64,000 nt of DNA, taken from contig NZ_FCON02000005.1 in assembly GCF_001544535.1 (NCBI RefSeq), positions 82,604-146,603 of the forward strand. The letters run 5' to 3'. Of the stretch, positions 1 to 8,290 are shown piece after piece; position 1 is the stretch's first letter, and each line of letters starts with the position of its first letter. The notes under the pieces are model-generated. The model had not been told where the DNA came from. It did not search any database and saw only the letters and a list, made by a program, of their open reading frames with translations. This DNA comes from Caballeronia choica. GTDB taxonomy: Bacteria > Pseudomonadota > Gammaproteobacteria > Burkholderiales > Burkholderiaceae. The translations under genes were made by a program, and so were the position numbers.

Positions 1-150
1 TTCGTGATGTCGGGCGATGTCGAGATCGAGAAGCTCGATCACGCGCACGAGGAAGGCGACGACGGCCACGAGCATGAACATGAGCACGATCATGGGCATG
101 ACCACGGTCACGGTCACAAGGCCAAGGGGAAGCATACGCACAATGTTTGA
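1..150 (+). CDS. znuC: Zinc ABC transporter ATPase, C-terminal tail only (partial)
   Basis: The first 150 bases read as one open frame from the window edge to a TGA at 148-150. The 49 residues end in a tail with 13 histidines in about 37 residues, alternating with Asp, Glu and Gly. Such His-rich tails occur on zinc-importer ATPases and chaperone-like zinc proteins and are thought to bind Zn. The frame overlaps the next gene, the membrane permease znuB, by 8 bases, as expected for znuC-znuB. The Walker and signature motifs lie outside the window, so the identity is inferred from the neighbour and the tail. Confidence 0.75.
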   Translation, partial: FVMSGDVEIEKLDHAHEEGDDGHEHEHEHDHGHDHGHGHKAKGKHTHNV

Positions 151-925
151 ATACGACTTCATGGTGAATGCGTTCGCGGCGTCGGGGATCGTCGCGGTGC
201 TGGCGGGGATCGTTGGTTATTTTCTCGTGTTGCGCGGACAGACCTTCGCCGGTCATGCGCTTTCTCACGTGGGATTCACCGGCGCGACGGGCGCGGTGCT
301 GGTCGGCGTGTCGCCGCTCTGGGGCATGGTCGGGTTCACGCTCGCGGCGGGGATTGGCATGGGCGCGCTCGGCGAGCGGCTGTCGGGGCGCGATGTCGCG
401 ATCGGGGTGATTTTGTCGCTGTCGCTTGGGCTCGGGTTGTTGTTTTTGCACTTCTTCACCGCCTACGCAACGCAAGCTACTGCGCTTCTGTTCGGCAATG
501 TGCTTGGCGTGAGTCACGAGACGCTTGTCGTGCTGGCGGGTCTTGCTGCGGTGAGTCTTTTGGCGCTTGCGGCGATTATGCGGCCGTTGCTGTTCGCTTC
601 CTTGCAGCCGGAACTGGCCGAGGCGAAGGGGGTGTCGCTGCGCTTCGTTTCGGTGCTGTTTCTCGCGATTACGGCGCTTGCAGTTGCGGCTTGCACGCAG
701 ATCGTGGGCGTGTTGCTGGTGTTCGCGTTGATGGTCGGGCCGGCGGCGGCCGCGCAGAACGTGACGACGCGGCTCTGGACCGGGCTGGTACTCGCTGCGG
801 TGTTTGCCTTGGGGCAGGCTTGGGCCGGGTTGGTGCTCGCTTACTACACCGACTGGCCTACGAGTTTCTGGATCACGATGCTCGCGGCTTTGGTCTACGG
901 CGGGAGTCTGGTCGCACGGAGGTGA
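143..925 (+). CDS. znuB: Zinc ABC transporter permease ZnuB
   Basis: A 260-residue hydrophobic protein of the ABC-3 metal permease family (ZnuB/MntB). It forms the inner-membrane channel through which Zn delivered by periplasmic ZnuA enters, driven by ZnuC. The motif HALSHVGFTGATGAVL near residues 38-53 and roughly eight membrane segments fit the family, as does the length. The ATG at 143 is chosen because the protein then starts like known family members and overlaps the znuC stop by 8 bases, which suggests translational coupling. An in-frame upstream extension to 17 would only read the His-rich znuC tail out of frame. Zur control is expected, but the operon promoter is not in the window. 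Confidence 0.9.
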   Translation: MFEYDFMVNAFAASGIVAVLAGIVGYFLVLRGQTFAGHALSHVGFTGATGAVLVGVSPLWGMVGFTLAAGIGMGALGERLSGRDVAIGVILSLSLGLGLLFLHFFTAYATQATALLFGNVLGVSHETLVVLAGLAAVSLLALAAIMRPLLFASLQPELAEAKGVSLRFVSVLFLAITALAVAACTQIVGVLLVFALMVGPAAAAQNVTTRLWTGLVLAAVFALGQAWAGLVLAYYTDWPTSFWITMLAALVYGGSLVARR

Positions 926-926
926 A

Positions 927-1684
927 TTGCGCTGGCGCTTGGGGGTGGAGTTGGAGTTGGAGTGTTTACACCGTTTGATGCGCTCAGGCTTCTATTGAAC
1001 TTGTTTTCTTAGTGGTTTATTTGCTCTGCCCCTGTCCGGGGCGGGACTCACTTTCTTTGCTGCTGCAAAGAAAGTAAGCAAAGAAAGCAGCTTGCCACCG
1101 CAAATCCTTGCCATGCGCCGCTAGACCGCTCCCTCGGAGTGGTCCAACCGGGGGAGTGTCGTTAGCGGGGTTTCATCGTTGTTGGCATGTAGAAGAGGTA
1201 CGGGCATCGCACCGCCATACGAAGTGGACCAGCAGTCATTCATCCAGCCTCGCGCTTCGCGCTCACCCGTAAGGCAAAATCAACACCCATCGCTATATCT
1301 ATATCCTGCGTTCGTGCTTGCTCCATGCTTCAATTCACCGCTTAGCGAACCTGTCGTCGGGCACGAAGTGCCAAGACGGATGAATGACTGCTGATCCACT
1401 CCCGGTAGTGGTGTGACGCGCGCGCCTTTTCTACATGCCAACAACGTTGAAACCCCGCTAACGACACTCCCCCGGTTGGACCACTCCGAGGGAGCGGTCT
1501 AGCGGCGACTGGCAAGAATTGGCGGTGGAAAGCTGCTTTCTTTGCTTACTTTCTTTGCAGCAGCAAAGAAAGTGAGTCCCGCCCCGGACAGGGGCAGAGC
1601 AAATAAACCAAAAACAATACAAGTTCCATGGAAGCGCAACAAAATCAAACGGCGTAAACCACCCCCCAAGCGCCAGCGACCCTT
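927..1684. repeat. Large imperfect inverted repeat filling the znuB-fghA intergenic region
   Basis: Almost the whole 758-base gap reads as one palindrome. The best arms are 1013-1193 and 1429-1610, which are reverse complements with only a handful of mismatches. Weaker symmetry continues outward to both flanking stop codons (928-1012 against 1611-1683) and inward (1224-1245 against 1378-1399, 22 bases, one mismatch). Each arm contains its own hairpins, for example CTTTCTTTGC-TGCT-GCAAAGAAAG at 1051-1074 and its mirror at 1550-1573. Short frames inside (1179-1394 plus, 1458-1688 minus) have low-complexity translations and look non-coding. The element resembles dispersed intergenic repeats of Burkholderiaceae, from memory, and could also act as a two-way terminator between the convergent genes. 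Confidence 0.85.
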
Positions 1685-2533
1685 TCACCGATATAGAACC
1701 CGCGCATGATGCGCAATATGCTCCCCGATGAAGGTCGAGATGAAGTAATACCCGTGGTCATATCCCTCATGCCGCCGCAGCATCACCTTCTGCCCCGCCG
1801 CAGCAGCGGCAGCCTCGAAAACCTCCGGATACAACTGCTCGGCGAGAAACTGATCCGCGAGTCCCTGATCGATGAGAATGCCCTCGGCAAAGCGCCCCGC
1901 CGAAGCGCCTCCGACCAGCTCACTCGCGTCATAACGCTTCCACGCTTCGCGATCCTCGCCAAGATACCCCGACAACGCCTTCACGCCCCAAGGACACCGT
2001 GAAGGCGCCGCAATCGGCGCAAACGCCGACACCGATCGATACAGGTCAGGATTGCGCAGCGCCAGCACGAGCGCGCCATGTCCGCCCATCGAATGCCCGA
2101 AGATGCCAAGCCGGTCCTCGCGCACCGGCAGTTCCGCGAGCACGGCCTCACGCAGGTCCTGCGTCACGTAGGAATACATCCGATAGTGCTTCGACCACGG
2201 CTCCTCGGTCGCATCGACATAAAACCCCGCGCCGACGCCAAAGTCCCACGCCGCGCTCTCGTTCGCCACGCCCGCGCCGCGCGGACTCGTATCGGGCGAA
2301 ATCAGCGCGATGCCGTGCTCGGCCGCGTGACGCTGCGCGCCCGCCTTGATCGGAAACGTCTCCTCGGTGCAAGTGAGACCCGCGAGATAAAACAGCGCAG
2401 GCACCCGCCCCGACGATGCCTGCTGCGGCAAAAATACCGAAAGGCGCATCGGCAGGCCGATCGACTTCGAGTCGTGCCGGTACGTCCGCTGCACGCCGCC
2501 CCACGAGCGGTGCTCTTCCACGATTTCAAGCAT
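1685..2533 (-). CDS. fghA: S-formylglutathione hydrolase
   Basis: A cytoplasmic esterase-D family enzyme of 282 residues, the usual length. It hydrolyses S-formylglutathione to formate and glutathione, the last step of glutathione-dependent formaldehyde detoxification. The nucleophile Ser148 lies in GHSMGGHG, the acid is an Asp in the DQGLADQFL stretch (222-230), and the catalytic His260 is in EGYDHGYYF. The oxyanion-side motif LAGLTCTEETF is at 50-60. The gene starts 12 bases after the frmA stop, so the two are co-transcribed and catalyse consecutive steps. The stop codon abuts the large palindrome at 927-1684. Confidence 0.93.
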   Translation of the reverse strand: MLEIVEEHRSWGGVQRTYRHDSKSIGLPMRLSVFLPQQASSGRVPALFYLAGLTCTEETFPIKAGAQRHAAEHGIALISPDTSPRGAGVANESAAWDFGVGAGFYVDATEEPWSKHYRMYSYVTQDLREAVLAELPVREDRLGIFGHSMGGHGALVLALRNPDLYRSVSAFAPIAAPSRCPWGVKALSGYLGEDREAWKRYDASELVGGASAGRFAEGILIDQGLADQFLAEQLYPEVFEAAAAAAGQKVMLRRHEGYDHGYYFISTFIGEHIAHHARVLYR

Positions 2534-2545
2534 CGTCGTCTCCGG

Positions 2546-3652
2546 TCAGTACAGCACGACGGAGCGGATCGACTCGCCCTTCTTCATCAGGTCGAAGCCC
2601 TCGTTGATGCGTTCGAGCGGCAGGCGGTGCGTGATCAGGTCGTCGATGTTGATCTTGCCTTCCATGTACCAGTCGACGATCTTCGGCACATCGGTGCGTC
2701 CGCGCGCGCCGCCGAACGCCGAGCCCTTCCACTCGCGGCCCGTCACCAACTGGAACGGCCGCGTCGAGATTTCCTCGCCCGCCGCCGCCACGCCGATGAT
2801 GAACGACTGCCCCCAGCCCTTGTGCGTGCATTCGAGCGCCTGACGCATCACCTTCGTGTTGCCGATGCACTCGAACGAGTAATCGGCGCCGCCATCGGTC
2901 AACTGCACGATGTGGTCGACGACGTTCTCGATCTCCTTCGGGTTGATGAAGTGCGTCATGCCAAACTTCTTCGCCAACTCGACGCGCCCCGGATTCAGAT
3001 CGACGCCGATGATCTTGTCCGCGCCAACCATCTTCGCGCCCTGGATCACGTTCAACCCGATCCCGCCGAGCCCGAACACGACCACATTCGCGCCCGCCTC
3101 GACCTTCGCCGAATACACGACCGCGCCCACGCCCGTCGTCACGCCGCAGCCGATATAGCAGATCTTGTCGAACGGCGCGTCTTCACGCACCTTCGCGACC
3201 GCGATTTCCGGCACGACGATGTAGTTCGAAAACGTCGACGTGCCCATGTAGTGGAACAGCGGCTTGCCGTCGATCGAGAAGCGCGACGTGGCATCGGGCA
3301 TGAGTCCGCGGCCTTGCGTCGAGCGGATCGCCTGACACAGGTTCGTCTTGCGCGACAGGCAGAACTTGCACTGACGACACTCCGGCGTATAGAGCGGAAT
3401 CACATGATCGCCCTTCTTCAACGTGCCGACGCCCGGCCCCACATCGACGATCACGCCCGCGCCTTCATGCCCGAGAATCGCCGGGAAGAAGCCTTCCGGA
3501 TCGGCACCGGAGAGCGTGTAGTAGTCGGTGTGACAGATGCCCGTCGCCTTCACTTCGATCAGCACTTCACCGGCGCGCGGCCCTTCGAGGTCGACTTCCT
3601 CGATCGTCAGCGGCTTGCCCGCTTCCCATGCGATGGCGGCTTTGGTCTTCAT
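2546..3652 (-). CDS. frmA: S-(hydroxymethyl)glutathione dehydrogenase (class III alcohol dehydrogenase)
   Basis: A zinc-dependent, NAD-linked enzyme of 368 residues that oxidises the formaldehyde-glutathione adduct to S-formylglutathione. It can also reduce S-nitrosoglutathione. Catalytic zinc ligands are Cys40 in GICHTD and His62 in LGHEGAG. The structural zinc cysteines are 92, 95, 98 and 106, and the Rossmann motif is VFGLGGIGLN. The ATG at 3652 is preferred over an upstream frame start at 3676 because it follows an AAGGAG Shine-Dalgarno at the right distance and gives the family N-terminus MKTKAAIAWE. No frmR repressor gene is next to it; the upstream neighbours are sugar genes, 34 bases away. 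Confidence 0.94.
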   Translation of the reverse strand: MKTKAAIAWEAGKPLTIEEVDLEGPRAGEVLIEVKATGICHTDYYTLSGADPEGFFPAILGHEGAGVIVDVGPGVGTLKKGDHVIPLYTPECRQCKFCLSRKTNLCQAIRSTQGRGLMPDATSRFSIDGKPLFHYMGTSTFSNYIVVPEIAVAKVREDAPFDKICYIGCGVTTGVGAVVYSAKVEAGANVVVFGLGGIGLNVIQGAKMVGADKIIGVDLNPGRVELAKKFGMTHFINPKEIENVVDHIVQLTDGGADYSFECIGNTKVMRQALECTHKGWGQSFIIGVAAAGEEISTRPFQLVTGREWKGSAFGGARGRTDVPKIVDWYMEGKINIDDLITHRLPLERINEGFDLMKKGESIRSVVLY

Positions 3653-3686
3653 CGTTCGGCTCCTTGTTCGTGGCAAATCAAATCAT

Positions 3687-4919
3687 TCAGCGCGTGACGT
3701 TCAACACCTCGTAGCACGCGCCCATCGTGTGGTAATCGACCTTGCCGGCCGGGCTTTTCTCGTCGCTGTACTGGCGGTTGTCGCGCGTGAGGATGCGATA
3801 CCAAGCGCCGTACTTGTGATCGACGAAATGCGCCCAGCTATAAGTCCACAGTCGATCGTATTCGTTCCAGTAATGTTGCGCGGCGGCTGCGTCGCCGAGC
3901 GTCGACATGCGCTCCGCCAGCAACGCGGCCGTCGCGAGCGACTCGGCCTGGACCCAGAAGTACTTGTCTTCGTCGTAGAAGCGGCCGTCCGGGTCGAATC
4001 CGTAGACCATGCCGCCGTGCTCGTCGTCCCATGAAAGTTCCAGCGCGCGGTCGAACAACTCGCGCGCTCGCTTCAGATGCCACGCTTCGGGCCGATGCCG
4101 GTCGAGGATCAAGAGCAGCTTCGCCCATTCGGTCTGATGTCCCGGCTGAAAACCCCACGGACGAAAGATGTTGCTGCGATCGCCCTTGTTGTACGCCCAG
4201 TCGACCGACCAGTCAGGCTTGTAGTGCTCCCATACGAGCCCGCCCGAAAGCGACGCCTGCCGGTTCACCATGTTGTCGGCGAGCAGCGCGGCGCGATCGA
4301 GATAGCGCGTGTCGTTCGTCGCCTCGAAGGCTGCGAGCATCGCCTCGCACGCGTGCATGTTCGCGTTCTGCCCGCGATAGTCGGACACTCGCCAGTCGGC
4401 GGTCGCTTCGTCCTTGTAGAGGCCGTGTTCCGCGTCCCAGAAGCGTGCCTCCATCAGGTCCCACGTTTCGTCGAGATAAGCGCGCGCCGCTTCGAAGCCC
4501 GCTTCAAGCGCTTTCGCATACGCGAGCACGACGAACGCCAGGCCGTAGCAGTGGTTCGTGCCGTCGGTGACGTCGCGGCCGTCGAGCGTCCACGCATAGC
4601 CGCCCGTCGCGGGATTGCGGTGAAACGCGCGCAAGTACTCGATGCCGTGCGCCACGCCGCCGCGATATTCATCGAGGCCGAAGTGCTTGTACGCCATCGC
4701 GTAGTTGAAGACGAAACGCGTGCTCGACACGAGATGACGCGTCTTGCGGTCGTAGAGCGTGCCGTCGTTCTTGTAGAAGTGGTAGAAGCCGCCCGCCGGG
4801 TCCATGCAGTGCGGGTGATAGAACGTCATCGTGCGCAACGCGTGATCGAGCAGGAACTCGCGCGAGCGGAAATCGGGGTGTGCGGGCTTTGCGGATGTCG
4901 AAGGGTCGATGGCGGGCAT
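3687..4919 (-). CDS. AGE-family sugar epimerase/isomerase
   Basis: A 410-residue (alpha/alpha)6-barrel protein of the N-acylglucosamine 2-epimerase superfamily. Family hallmarks include SSTRFVFNYA (66-75), NMHACEAML with His189, PWGFQPGHQTEW with His261, and a C-terminal YHTMGACYEVL. The last motif resembles YihS and mannose isomerases, so an aldose-ketose isomerase acting on mannose or a similar sugar is more likely than GlcNAc epimerisation. The ATG at 4919 gives a normal N-terminus; a GTG at 4970 would add 17 unconserved residues. It lies 78 bases after xylB and 34 bases before frmA, all on the minus strand, which suggests that its ketose product feeds the FGGY kinase. Confidence 0.8.
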   Translation of the reverse strand: MPAIDPSTSAKPAHPDFRSREFLLDHALRTMTFYHPHCMDPAGGFYHFYKNDGTLYDRKTRHLVSSTRFVFNYAMAYKHFGLDEYRGGVAHGIEYLRAFHRNPATGGYAWTLDGRDVTDGTNHCYGLAFVVLAYAKALEAGFEAARAYLDETWDLMEARFWDAEHGLYKDEATADWRVSDYRGQNANMHACEAMLAAFEATNDTRYLDRAALLADNMVNRQASLSGGLVWEHYKPDWSVDWAYNKGDRSNIFRPWGFQPGHQTEWAKLLLILDRHRPEAWHLKRARELFDRALELSWDDEHGGMVYGFDPDGRFYDEDKYFWVQAESLATAALLAERMSTLGDAAAAQHYWNEYDRLWTYSWAHFVDHKYGAWYRILTRDNRQYSDEKSPAGKVDYHTMGACYEVLNVTR

Positions 4920-4997
4920 GGGAAGGTTCGATGTTTTGTCGCGATGCCGCGCTCGTCGAACGCGGGCCACAAGTTTAAGCGCTCGCTGGGACTCGCG

Positions 4998-6410
4998 TCA
5001 GAACCAGTCGCGCACGCGCCCGTACAGGTCGATGAAACGCGCATGCCTGGCTTCAAGCGAGGCGTCGGCGTTCGGCGTGGCGGCCAGCGTCGTCGAGGGC
5101 GCGAGTGACGCGAGGTCGCCCGCATGCCAGTGGCCAAGCGCGAAGCCGCCGAGCAGCGCGGCGCCGCGCGTCGCGGCGTTCGGGCAATCGACGGCATGCA
5201 GTTCGACCTTGAGCGCATCGGCAAGCAACTGCCGCCAGCGCGGATTGATCGAGCCGCCCCCGGCAAGACGCATCGTGCCGATGTCGGCGCCGCTCGCGCG
5301 GATCGCATCCAGCCCGGCACGCAGCGAAAACGCGACGCCTTCGAACGCCGCGCGCATCAGGGTGCCGCGCGTATCGCCGAGGCCGAGGCCGAGCCAGCCG
5401 CCGCGCGCCGATGGGTTCATCCAGGGCGACCGCTCGCCGCTCAGATACGGCAGGAACGTCACGCGCTCGGACGGTTGCGCGGCGAACGCGTCTTCGTAGG
5501 CGCGCGGCCACGCATCGAACGCGAGCCAGCCGCGCACCGCTTCGAGCGCCACGCCGACATTCTGCATCGCCGCCATCCGATACCAGTCGTCGGTGGCCGC
5601 GCGATACGCGTGCAAGCCATCGACCGGCTCGGGCGCATCGTGCGACATCACGACGATCTGGCCGCCCGTGCCCGTCGTGAGGAGCGCGTCGCCGTCGGCG
5701 CAGAGGCCGCTGCCGAGCGCGGCGCAGGGCGTGTCGCCGGCGCCGACCGCGAGCACGATGCCCGCTTTCAATCCGATCGCGCGGGCCGCGTCGGCGGACA
5801 ACGTGCCGGCCACCGCATACGAAGGCGCGAGCGGCGGGAACCACGCGCGCGGCAAGCCGAGTCGCTCGATCAACGCGTCGTCCCACAGGCCAGACGGTTC
5901 GGCGAGCGCCGTCGCGCAGGCGTCGGACGGATCGGTCGTGAGCTCGCCGCCAAGCTTCGTGCGCAGCCAGTCTTTCGGCTGCATTGCCCAGCGTGCCTCG
6001 CGGTGCAACGCGGGTTCGTTCAGCGCGATCCAGCGCAGCAACGGCCCGGCCATGCCCGGCGCGACCGGATTGCTTTGCGGCGACGGCCACGCGTCCAGCA
6101 AATCGCGCGCGCGTGTGTCGGGCCACAGCATCGCGGGACGCAGCGCCCGCCCTTCGTCGTCCGTCAGCACTACGCCGTGCATCTGCCCGGAAAAGCCGAT
6201 GCCGCGCACCGCTTCGCGCTCGTTCGCCGGCAATCGCGAAGCGGCGGCCACGAGCGCGTTCCACCATTCGTCGACCGGCGTCTCGGCCCAGCCCGGATGC
6301 CGGGTCGACACCGTATAGGCCGCATTCGAGAACGCAATTTCGCGCCCGCCCTCATCGACGATGGCGAGTTTCAGCGAAGCCGTGCCGAGATCGATGCCGA
6401 GAAATCGCAT
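4998..6410 (-). CDS. xylB: Xylulokinase (FGGY-family carbohydrate kinase)
   Basis: A 470-residue two-domain FGGY kinase that phosphorylates a ketose with ATP. The N-terminal phosphate loop is GIDLGTASLK (5-14). The substrate loop SGQMHGVVL (74-82) is typical of xylulokinases. Catalytic Asp226 is in VGAGDTPCAALG, and the C-terminal adenosine-binding LAGGGSINPRWRQ is present. Length is close to the usual 480-490. No xylose isomerase or transporter is nearby; instead the next gene is an AGE-family isomerase, so the true substrate may be another ketose such as one derived from mannose or an alditol. A perfect 14-base palindrome 44 bases upstream may be its operator. Confidence 0.85.
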   Translation of the reverse strand: MRFLGIDLGTASLKLAIVDEGGREIAFSNAAYTVSTRHPGWAETPVDEWWNALVAAASRLPANEREAVRGIGFSGQMHGVVLTDDEGRALRPAMLWPDTRARDLLDAWPSPQSNPVAPGMAGPLLRWIALNEPALHREARWAMQPKDWLRTKLGGELTTDPSDACATALAEPSGLWDDALIERLGLPRAWFPPLAPSYAVAGTLSADAARAIGLKAGIVLAVGAGDTPCAALGSGLCADGDALLTTGTGGQIVVMSHDAPEPVDGLHAYRAATDDWYRMAAMQNVGVALEAVRGWLAFDAWPRAYEDAFAAQPSERVTFLPYLSGERSPWMNPSARGGWLGLGLGDTRGTLMRAAFEGVAFSLRAGLDAIRASGADIGTMRLAGGGSINPRWRQLLADALKVELHAVDCPNAATRGAALLGGFALGHWHAGDLASLAPSTTLAATPNADASLEARHARFIDLYGRVRDWF

Positions 6411-6745
6411 GAGAATTTACCGTCGAAAACGCTAAGGGAAAACGCGGATTATCGCGGGTTAACCCGCCATTGCCGCACGAATGGTCGAAAACGGAGTATG
6501 TCGCCGAGCGGATAAACATCATAACGACGCGCACAACATCGTGGCCTTATGCCACGCGACAAAAATCGCCCGATATGCGCCGCGGCCTTTGCAGTCAAGC
6601 TTTGCGCCCGGCGAGGCCGGACTTCGAGGGCGCCCGGCATATCACCCGGCGAACGCGACGTATAGAGCCGCGCAGTCTTGTTGAGGCTTTTTAAGCCGCT
6701 TACCTTTGAGGCCACCAAATCAGAACTGGAAGAAGGAGACAACAC
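6411..6745. other. Divergent intergenic region between xylB and the purine permease
   Basis: No gene is supported in these 335 bases. They must hold the divergent promoters. Visible structure includes a perfect 14-base palindrome at 6454-6467 close to xylB and a short hairpin GTGGC-CTTAT-GCCAC at 6541-6555. I see no convincing sigma70 pair for either gene. Confidence 0.6.
6454..6467. promoter_or_regulatory. Palindrome upstream of xylB, possible operator
   Basis: GCGGGTTAACCCGC is a perfect 14-base palindrome 44 bases before the xylB start. Symmetric sites of this size fit a LacI- or GntR-type sugar repressor, but no such regulator is in the window, so the role is inferred from position only. 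Confidence 0.35.
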
Positions 6746-8125
6746 ATGGCTTCGAACACCGTACATCCGTGCGACGAGCGGCTACCCACCGGACAATTGC
6801 TCACGCTGGGCATTCAGCACGTACTCGTGATGTACGCGGGCGCGGTGGCGGTACCGCTGATCCTCGGCGCGGCAATGCACCTGCCGAAAGACCAGGTCGC
6901 GTTCCTCATCAGCGCCGACCTCTTCTCGTGCGGCATCGCGACCCTGATCCAGACGCTCGGCCTCTGGATCTTCGGCATTCGCCTGCCCGTCATCATGGGC
7001 TGCACGTTCGCGGCCGTCGGCCCGATGGTCGCGATCGGCACGAACCCGAGTCTCGGCATCCTCGACGTGTTCGGCTCGACGATCGCGGCGGGTGTCGTCG
7101 GCATCCTGCTCGCGCCGATCGTCGGCAAGCTGCTGCGCTTCTTCCCGCCGGTCGTGATCGGCACGGTGATCGCGGTGATCGGGCTCTCGCTGATGGGCGT
7201 CGGCATCAACTGGGCGGCGGGCGGCGTCGGCAGCCCGGACTACGGCAATCCCGTGTACCTGCTGCTGTCGCTCGTCGTGCTGACGCTGATCCTGCTGATC
7301 AACAAGTTCATGCGCGGCTTCATCGCGAACATTTCGGTGCTGCTCGGGATGGTCGCGGGCTTCGTGATCGCGGCGACGCTCGGCCTCGTCAACATGGACG
7401 GCGTCGCGCACGCTCCGTGGGTCGGCGTCGTGCTGCCGTTCCACTTCGGCTTGCCGCACTTCGACCCGCTCTCGATCGCGACGATGATCATCGTCATGTT
7501 CGTCACCTTCATCGAATCGACCGGCATGTTCCTCGCGGTCGGCGATCTGGTGGAGCGACCGGTCGACCAGAAGGCGCTGGTGCGCGGCCTGCGCGTCGAT
7601 GGACTCGGCACGCTGATCGGCGGCATCTTCAACTCGTTTCCGCATACGTCGTTCTCGCAGAACGTCGGGCTGATCGGCGTGACGGGCGTGAAGAGCCGCT
7701 TCGTCTGCGCGACGGGCGGTGTGATTCTCGTCGTGCTCGGCCTCTTTCCGAAGATGGCGCAGGTGGTGGCATCGGTGCCGCCGTTCGTGCTCGGCGGCGC
7801 GGGCATCGTGATGTTCGGGATGGTCGCGGCGAACGGCATCAAGGTGCTGTCGAAGGTGGACTTCGTGAAGAATCACCACAACCTGTTCATCGTCGCGGTG
7901 AGTATCGCGATGGGGATGGTGCCGGTGGTCGCGCCGAAGTTCTTCTCGCAACTGCCGCATGCGCTCGAACCGATTCTGCATAGCGGGATTCTGCTGGCTT
8001 CGGTGTCAGCGGTGGTGCTGAACGTCGTGTTCAACGGGGTGAGGAAGGAACGCGAAGCCCGTTGCGAGATTCGGAGCGCGGGGCATGATTTCGACGGGAC
8101 GGCGCATGCCGGGGAAGTGAAGTAA
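6746..8125 (+). CDS. NCS2-family urate/xanthine permease
   Basis: A 459-residue inner-membrane protein with about 14 membrane segments, of the nucleobase-cation symporter-2 family (UraA/XanP/UacT). The family signature QNVGLIGVTG is at 305-314, and the substrate-site acidic residue E257 is in FIESTGMFLAVGD. The spacing of these motifs fits the xanthine/urate branch better than uracil permeases. An AGAAGGAG Shine-Dalgarno lies 7 bases before the ATG. It is a single-gene unit closed by a terminator at 8153-8183. The exact substrate cannot be read from sequence. Confidence 0.85.
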   Translation: MASNTVHPCDERLPTGQLLTLGIQHVLVMYAGAVAVPLILGAAMHLPKDQVAFLISADLFSCGIATLIQTLGLWIFGIRLPVIMGCTFAAVGPMVAIGTNPSLGILDVFGSTIAAGVVGILLAPIVGKLLRFFPPVVIGTVIAVIGLSLMGVGINWAAGGVGSPDYGNPVYLLLSLVVLTLILLINKFMRGFIANISVLLGMVAGFVIAATLGLVNMDGVAHAPWVGVVLPFHFGLPHFDPLSIATMIIVMFVTFIESTGMFLAVGDLVERPVDQKALVRGLRVDGLGTLIGGIFNSFPHTSFSQNVGLIGVTGVKSRFVCATGGVILVVLGLFPKMAQVVASVPPFVLGGAGIVMFGMVAANGIKVLSKVDFVKNHHNLFIVAVSIAMGMVPVVAPKFFSQLPHALEPILHSGILLASVSAVVLNVVFNGVRKEREARCEIRSAGHDFDGTAHAGEVK

Positions 8126-8152
8126 GGGCGAGCCAGAACGCGTCGCTGCGCA

Positions 8153-8183
8153 AACGCCACGGTGCGAACCGTGGCGTTTTTTG
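8153..8183 (+). terminator. Rho-independent terminator of the purine permease gene
   Basis: AACGCCACGGT-GCGA-ACCGTGGCGTT forms a GC-rich hairpin followed by TTTTTTG, 27 bases after the permease stop. Confidence 0.9.
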
Positions 8184-8233
8184 TTGTGCGGCGTGCTCGG
8201 GTCGAACGACACCTGATGCTTCAAGCGCCGGAC

Positions 8234-8272
8234 ACAAAAAAAACGCAGCCTCTTTCGAGGACTGCGTTTTTT
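8234..8272. terminator. Bidirectional terminator between the permease and the efflux operon
   Basis: The stem AACGCAG-CCTC with GAGG-A-CTGCGTT is flanked by an A run on the left and a T run on the right, so it can end transcription both ways. It lies 19 bases after the stop of the minus-strand outer membrane factor gene. Confidence 0.85.
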
Positions 8273-8290
8273 CATCTGGAGCGACTACCT

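Noticed and set aside
1179-1394. A 71-codon frame in the centre of the large palindrome
   Set aside because: It lies in repeat DNA, has no ribosome site or domain, and its symmetry explains the sequence.
1458-1688. A 76-codon minus-strand frame over the right palindrome arm
   Set aside because: Its Lys/Gln/Ser-rich translation comes from the repeated CTTTCTTTGC hairpins and looks like a repeat artefact.
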